Assembly (NCBI GenBank): GCA_947165805.1
Contig: CAMVBT010000072.1
Location: 1-9,667, forward strand
Origin: an uncultured Clostridia bacterium
GTDB taxonomy: Bacteria; Bacillota; Clostridia; Oscillospirales; Ruminococcaceae
Direction: 5' to 3'
Length of the DNA stretch: 9,667 nt
Shown here: one piece after another, positions 6,828 through 9,667 of the stretch
Numbering within the stretch: the stretch's first letter is position 1
How the letters are laid out: every line of letters starts with the position of its first letter
Program-made: the position numbers and the translations under genes
Notes under the pieces: generated by a model
What the model saw: only the letters and a program-made list of their open reading frames with translations
The model's database searches: none
What the model was told of the DNA's origin: nothing

Positions 6828-7784
6828 TTACACATCATATTTTGTTACGGTGTCCGCGCCTTCCATGCTGAGCCCCAGATTGTCGAGGAGGTCCTGCGCC
6901 GCGTTGTAGCCCATTTTCTTCTGTCTGTTGTTCATCGCTGCTACCTCAAGGATAACGGCAAGGTTTCTTCCGGGCTTTACGGGGATAGTCAGATACGGCA
7001 CCTTGACGCCGAGTATCGACATATAGTGATTGTCCATACCCATGCGGTCGTATATCTTTTCGGGATTCCACGGCTCTATCTCGACCACCATGTCAATTTT
7101 CTCCGCTACCTTTACGGCACCCATACCGAAGAGCTGGCGGACGTTGATTATACCTATGCCGCGGAGCTCAAGGAAGTGCCTTATGTTGTCGGGCGAACTG
7201 CCGACGAGCGTTATGTTCGAGGTCTTGCGTATCTCCACCGCGTCATCCGCAACAAGTCTGTGGCCGCGCTTTACAAGCTCTATCGCGGTCTCGCTCTTGC
7301 CGACGCCGCTGTCACCGAGTATAAGAACGCCCTCGCCGTATATCTCGATAAGTACGCCGTGTCTGGTGATACGGGGCGCGAGGTTAAGGTTCAGGAAGGC
7401 TATCAGCTTTGCCATGAACGCCGAAGTGCTGTCATGGCTGCGCAGAACGGAAACCTCATACTTCTCGCCGAGCGGGACTATCTCCGGGAACGGATCAAGT
7501 CCGCGCGCTATTACGACTGCCGGGGGCTTTTTCGAGAACAGCGTCTCGAACGAGCTGCGGCGCTCCTCCTCCGTTCTCTGATCCATGAACGCGTACTCGG
7601 ACTTTCCGAGTATCTGGATACGCGTGCTGTCAAAATATTCGTAGAACCCGCCGAGCTGGAGACCTGGGCGGTTCACGTCGCTGCTGCAGACGGTTATCTC
7701 CTCGGGCTTTTTGGGGCAATAGATCATTTCAAGCTCGTTTTCCCGGATTATACGGTCGAGCGTTACCGAAAACTCCTGCGGCAT
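6828..7784 (-). CDS. hprK: HPr kinase/phosphorylase
   Basis: HprK phosphorylates, and dephosphorylates, Ser46 of the phosphotransferase protein HPr, and so controls CcpA-dependent catabolite repression and sugar uptake in low-GC Gram-positives. From the ATG at 7784 it has 318 residues. The Walker A is GDSGVGKS (157-164). His142 lies in RHGVLIEIYG and Asp180/Asp181 in VADDAVEI, matching catalytic positions of the family. The HprK signature LELRGIGIINVRQLFG is at 205-220. The frame stays open 26 codons further upstream, but that part covers the promoter, is Tyr/Lys-rich and is unlike the family. AAAGGA at 7793-7798 is 8 nt before ATG 7784, so that start is used. It is the first gene of the six-gene operon. 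Confidence 0.97.
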   Translation of the reverse strand: MPQEFSVTLDRIIRENELEMIYCPKKPEEITVCSSDVNRPGLQLGGFYEYFDSTRIQILGKSEYAFMDQRTEEERRSSFETLFSKKPPAVVIARGLDPFPEIVPLGEKYEVSVLRSHDSTSAFMAKLIAFLNLNLAPRITRHGVLIEIYGEGVLILGDSGVGKSETAIELVKRGHRLVADDAVEIRKTSNITLVGSSPDNIRHFLELRGIGIINVRQLFGMGAVKVAEKIDMVVEIEPWNPEKIYDRMGMDNHYMSILGVKVPYLTIPVKPGRNLAVILEVAAMNNRQKKMGYNAAQDLLDNLGLSMEGADTVTKYDV

Positions 7785-7792
7785 AATACAGT

Positions 7793-7798
7793 TCCTTT
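7793..7798 (-). promoter_or_regulatory. hprK ribosome binding site (sets start at 7784)
   Basis: AAAGGA with an 8-nt spacer to ATG 7784. The longer open frame begins inside the promoter and cannot be translated from the predicted transcript. Confidence 0.82.
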
Positions 7799-7811
7799 CA
7801 TACGTTTTTCG

Positions 7812-7827
7812 GTATGTATACACATAC
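7812..7827. repeat. Short palindrome at the hprK transcription start
   Basis: GTATGT and ACATAC are 6-bp inverted arms around 4 bases, lying right at the predicted start of transcription (about 7827). It could be an operator or a 5' mRNA hairpin. The sequence is A/T-rich and simple, so chance is quite possible. Confidence 0.35.
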
Positions 7828-7833
7828 ATATAT

Positions 7834-7862
7834 ATTATACTATATTTTAAGGAATTTTTCAA
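7834..7862 (-). promoter_or_regulatory. Promoter of the hprK-whiA operon (sigma-A type)
   Basis: The -35 TTGAAA (7862-7857), a 17-nt spacer and -10 TATAAT (7839-7834) predict a start near 7827, about 43 nt before the hprK ATG. It is the only strong promoter seen for the six genes hprK to whiA. Confidence 0.85.
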
Positions 7863-7894
7863 TTGTTTTTTGAAAAAAATTTAAAATTTATATC

Positions 7895-7923
7895 TTGCAT
7901 TGATCGAGTGTATATGATATAAT
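7895..7923 (+). promoter_or_regulatory. Divergent plus-strand promoter
   Basis: TTGCAT (7895-7900), a 17-nt spacer and a perfect TATAAT (7918-7923). The predicted start, G7930, is the first base of the long hairpin that follows. It fires away from the hprK promoter. Confidence 0.65.
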
Positions 7924-7929
7924 AAAAGT

Positions 7930-8037
7930 GCCACATAAAATGAATACGTTTAACAAAAGGCTGTACAATACCTATCGGTAAATGTACAGGCTCTTTCAGT
8001 CTATTGTTAAACGTAGGTTGGATTCATTTTGTGTGGC
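7930..8037 (+). ncRNA. 108-nt long-hairpin RNA element of unknown class
   Basis: The outer stem pairs 7930-7945 with 8022-8037 over 16 positions. Fifteen are Watson-Crick and one is T opposite G, which is a G-U pair in plus-strand RNA but an A-C mismatch in minus-strand RNA. A 7-nt bulge (8015-8021) separates it from a perfect 11-bp stem, 7946-7956 with 8004-8014. After an asymmetric internal loop, the apical hairpin pairs CTGTACA with TGTACAG (7961-7967, 7983-7989) and TACC with GGTA around TATC. A promoter places the transcript start exactly at the stem base. No U-run follows, so it may be a 5' leader or a terminal-inverted-repeat miniature element rather than a free RNA. I do not recognise the family. 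Confidence 0.55.
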
Positions 8038-8152
8038 AGCAAATTCGGGCTTTGTATCATTTACGGGTACGCGGCTCGAATGAGCTGCGCACTTTTTGAT
8101 TCCGACCGAAACAAGTACATTGCCGGAGGTATATAATGGAACCATTAAAATG
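7940..8152 (+). other. Run of abutting short frames ending at a truncated gene start
   Basis: Downstream of the plus-strand promoter, four ATG frames abut: 7940-7981 (13 aa), 7982-8083 (33 aa), 8080-8136 (18 aa, MSCALFDSDRNKYIAGGI), and one opening at 8136 (MEPLK...). The junctions are TAA next to ATG, ATGA and TAATG. Only the last has a good ribosome site, GGAGG at 8125-8129, 6 nt before the ATG. Its frame then enters sequence belonging to the opposite-strand secreted protein gene and stops at 8204. It reads as the 5' end of a plus-strand gene cut off near 8150. No protein family is recognisable; the shorter frames may be chance. Confidence 0.35.
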
Positions 8153-9145
8153 GTCGGTGTCGCCGGTTTTTGCTTTTGCGGCAACCTTGTCGTCCGCGTC
8201 GTAGAGAAAAACTTTATAATAGTCCGCGCCCTGCACGGCCGACCAGAACAGCTTGAAGGTCGTGTTGACCGGACGCACGTCGCTGAACCATTTGAACTGC
8301 GGCGCGTTCACACTGCCGCGTGCATAGGTGCAATGGTCGAGCGCGACCCAGCCTGTGTCGGAGCCGTAGGTCGTTTTGCCCCAAAGGTAGCCGCCGTTTT
8401 GCTTTTTTTCGCTGACAACAAAGCTGATGCCGACCGGAAGCTGGGTGACAACCGCCGATTCGGTGGTGGCCTTTTTGCGCAGATTCATCACGTCCGTGGT
8501 GGTCCAGCTCTCCTTGTTTTCCACATGCGACTGCAAAAAGCCCGCGGTGTCCTGCGTCATGGAGGTGTAAAACTCCAGATTCGGGTTTTTCAAATTGTTC
8601 TTCGGGTCGTGCAGCACATAGGAAAAGCCCGGCATCTCGTCGAGATCCATGCTGTCCCAGCGGATCTGGCACATCGGATACCAGTTGGCGTCCACAAAGC
8701 TGATGCGGTTGCCGTTGACGCCGGTCACACACAGCGAATGGCGGTTGGAGCGGTAGCGGATGATGTCGCCCACACGCAGCTTGCCCGCGTCCAGTGTGTC
8801 GCGCTGTTCCCATTCGCGCGGATTGCTGCCGACAAGATCGTAGGCGGCTTTAAAGGCAAAGCCCTTGCACTGGATCGCCTGCAAAAACGAGTTGCAGGTA
8901 CATCCGCCCTCCTGCCAACTGCAGCCGACATGGCTGGGGCAGGGGGTGTCGGTGACGCCGTCGGGGTTGTTGACAGGCGAGCCGACGTGGTTCCAATAGG
9001 CTTTGTGGGGAAACTTTGCCATCAGGTCAAACAGGACCTGCGGCGTTTGTGACGCAGCCGAAACCGAAAACGGCGCCGCGGCGCAAATACCGAAAAACAG
9101 TACCAACGACAGGCAAAAAGCAATGATTCTTTGATTGTATTTCAT
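8057..9145 (-). CDS. Secreted CHAP-like/SH3b protein with broken C-terminus
   Basis: From the ATG at 9145 (AAAGGA 9 nt upstream) the protein is 362 residues. Residues 1-31 are a signal peptide, probably cut after SVSA. Residues 60-180 look like a papain-type/CHAP cell-wall amidase domain: QCKGFAF (Cys93), GDIIRYRSNRHSLCVTGV (His136) and SFVDANWY (Asp152/Asn154) are candidate active-site residues. A Cys-rich stretch, CSWQEGGCTC, lies at 75-84. Residues 215-276 form a bacterial SH3 domain (VMNLRKKATTES to GWVALDHC). Residues 285-333 begin a fibronectin-type III-like domain (WSAVQGADYYKVFLYDA) that stops half-way. The last 29 residues, from about NGSII, have a different character and are read from unrelated DNA, so the original C-terminus is lost. 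Its Ile codons before the break are ATC or ATT, never ATA, unlike the genes to the left. The enzymatic role is inferred from the fold only. Confidence 0.78.
   Translation of the reverse strand: MKYNQRIIAFCLSLVLFFGICAAAPFSVSAASQTPQVLFDLMAKFPHKAYWNHVGSPVNNPDGVTDTPCPSHVGCSWQEGGCTCNSFLQAIQCKGFAFKAAYDLVGSNPREWEQRDTLDAGKLRVGDIIRYRSNRHSLCVTGVNGNRISFVDANWYPMCQIRWDSMDLDEMPGFSYVLHDPKNNLKNPNLEFYTSMTQDTAGFLQSHVENKESWTTTDVMNLRKKATTESAVVTQLPVGISFVVSEKKQNGGYLWGKTTYGSDTGWVALDHCTYARGSVNAPQFKWFSDVRPVNTTFKLFWSAVQGADYYKVFLYDADDKVAAKAKTGDTDHFNGSIIYLRQCTCFGRNQKVRSSFEPRTRK
8141..8154. repeat. 14-bp near-palindrome at the break point
   Basis: ACCATT-AA-AATGGT lies exactly where the conserved part of the secreted protein ends and where the plus-strand frame starting at 8136 is cut. 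It could be a recombination core or simply chance. Confidence 0.3.
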
Positions 9146-9214
9146 AAATAAACATCCTTTGTTTGAGACTCTCCGCCGGGGAGGCAAGGAAGGGATTGTT
9201 ACAAACACTTTTTT

Positions 9215-9243
9215 ATTATACCACAGTTTTCCAAAGAATGCAA
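9215..9243 (-). promoter_or_regulatory. Promoter of the secreted CHAP/SH3b gene
   Basis: The -35 TTGCAT (9243-9238), a 17-nt spacer and -10 TATAAT (9220-9215) with an extended-10 TGG in front predict a start near 9208 and a leader of about 60 nt before the ATG at 9145. A small CTCC/GGAG hairpin lies in the leader. Confidence 0.75.
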
Positions 9244-9328
9244 ATCCCGGACAGGCGGGCCGCAGCGACAGACGGCAAATTTTTGTCACATTTACCTATT
9301 TTTTAACAAACTGTTGATAAATCGACTA

Positions 9329-9357
9329 TTGACATTTGACGATTCATCCTTTATAAT
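9329..9357 (+). promoter_or_regulatory. Perfect-consensus sigma-A promoter for the Cys-rich protein
   Basis: TTGACA (9329-9334), a 17-nt spacer and TATAAT (9352-9357), matching both hexamers exactly. The predicted start is near 9364, about 29 nt before the ATG. It diverges from the promoter at 9215-9243; the 85 bp between them hold no other feature I can see. Confidence 0.88.
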
Positions 9358-9392
9358 GAAATCGCTGAAAAGTCTTAAAGGAGGCTATCTAT

Positions 9393-9667
9393 ATGAAAAA
9401 AACATTATCCGTTCTGCTTGCCGCGCTGATGCTGCTTGCAACGCTGACCGTCGGTTTTGCTGTGTTCGCCGAAGACAGTACCGTCTGTGAATATTGCAAA
9501 AAACCGCACACCTCGACGGAAAACGGCAAGTGCGACTGCTGTGTGTACTGCCCGTATCTGGATCTGAGCAAGGTCGTTGCCTGTGCAAAGGATGAACACG
9601 GCGTAAAACTCGGCAGCTTCTGCTGCGCCAACTGCACCGGTCTTTATGACTGCACCTGCGGCAAAAC
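9393..9667 (+). CDS. Cysteine-rich secreted protein, N-terminal part (cut by window edge)
   Basis: Ninety-one codons are visible, open to the right edge. AAAGGAGG at 9377-9384, 8 nt before the ATG, is close to ideal, and the promoter is a perfect consensus, so high expression is expected. Residues 1-26 are a signal peptide (KK, then a Leu/Ala-rich core, ending AVFA before EDS). The exported part holds 12 cysteines in 60 residues: CEYC (32-35), CDCCVYC (47-53), Cys64, CCANC (77-81) and CTC (87-89). The CxxC spacing suggests metal-binding knuckles or a disulfide-rich wall-exposed domain. I do not recognise a named family. Codon use resembles the neighbouring secreted gene (CTG, GCC, CGC-rich), supporting a common origin for the right-hand block. 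Confidence 0.85.
   Translation, partial: MKKTLSVLLAALMLLATLTVGFAVFAEDSTVCEYCKKPHTSTENGKCDCCVYCPYLDLSKVVACAKDEHGVKLGSFCCANCTGLYDCTCGK

Noticed and set aside
6654..7850. A 398-codon plus-strand open frame opposite hprK and the PHP gene
   Set aside because: It is antisense to hprK and the PHP gene, both of which have all family motifs, and no protein family is visible in it. It is a by-product of codon choice.
7785..7862. The 26-codon N-terminal extension of hprK
   Set aside because: It covers the -10 and -35 elements and the predicted transcription start, and the strong ribosome site serves the ATG at 7784.
7930..8037. The hairpin as 6S RNA
   Set aside because: 6S RNA is usually 180-200 nt with a large central bubble; this is 108 nt with only a 7-nt one-sided bulge and a small internal loop.
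7930..8037. A complete insertion sequence bounded by the 16-bp inverted repeats
   Set aside because: There is no transposase between the arms, and the flanking bases show no target-site duplication. A miniature element remains possible.
7930..8150. The hairpin as a retron msr-msd region in front of a cut-off reverse transcriptase
   Set aside because: The outer inverted arms and the downstream gene start fit superficially, but only 76 nt lie between the arms and there is no msr-type hairpin set. Five codons of the gene cannot show a reverse transcriptase.
7996..8184. A 62-codon minus-strand frame crossing the break and the right arm of the hairpin
   Set aside because: It overlaps the end of the secreted protein in another frame, has no ribosome site and contains no motif.
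8096..9052. A 318-codon plus-strand open frame opposite the secreted CHAP/SH3b gene
   Set aside because: The minus-strand product has a signal peptide and recognisable domains; the plus-strand product is a His/Val/Arg-rich shadow without motifs.
1..9667. CRISPR arrays, tRNA or rRNA genes
   Set aside because: No regularly spaced direct repeats, cloverleaf-like sequences or rRNA conserved blocks were found on either strand.

Overview
The window looks like chromosomal DNA from a Gram-positive anaerobe of the class Clostridia, most likely an Oscillospiraceae/Ruminococcaceae-type gut bacterium. The reasons are the hprK-murB-rapZ-whiA cluster, consensus sigma-A promoters with 17-nt spacers, AAAGGA/GGAGG ribosome binding sites, a tetrahydrofolate riboswitch, and an SH3/amidase-like secreted protein of a type I associate with these bacteria. 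The genus is inferred, not shown.

Layout, right to left for the minus strand. A promoter at 7834-7862 drives a six-gene operon: hprK (HPr kinase/phosphorylase), a YcdX-like PHP phosphoesterase, a ROK glucokinase, murB, rapZ and whiA. It ends at a hairpin plus U-run at 2277-2300. pfkA (phosphofructokinase) follows as a unit with its own promoter (2234-2262) and a strong hairpin behind it (1177-1205). Next come a well-formed tetrahydrofolate riboswitch (about 1068-1168), a folate-type ECF transporter S component, and the first 17 codons of proC, joined to it by a 4-bp GTGA overlap. The operon and pfkA link sugar phosphorylation (glucokinase, phosphofructokinase), catabolite control (HprK), cell-wall precursor synthesis (MurB, RapZ family) and the WhiA regulator. 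The yvcK/glmR gene that often lies between rapZ and whiA is absent.

The right part (about 7863-9667) is different. A plus-strand promoter (7895-7923) would start transcription on the first base of a 108-nt hairpin (7930-8037), whose outer stem is fully paired only if the plus strand is the RNA. Abutting very short plus-strand frames follow, the last with a good ribosome binding site, and then a break at about 8140-8155. At that break a minus-strand secreted protein (signal peptide, CHAP-like domain, SH3b, half of a fibronectin-type domain) loses its conserved C-terminus. Its isoleucine codons are ATC/ATT with no ATA, whereas the left genes prefer ATA, so this is a compositional boundary: horizontal transfer, a mobile-element edge, or an assembly join. 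Beyond it, a perfect-consensus promoter reads rightward into a cysteine-rich secreted protein cut by the window end.

Several start codons were set by ribosome binding sites and family N-termini and differ from the longest open frame: pfkA, whiA, the ROK kinase, hprK and the SH3 protein.
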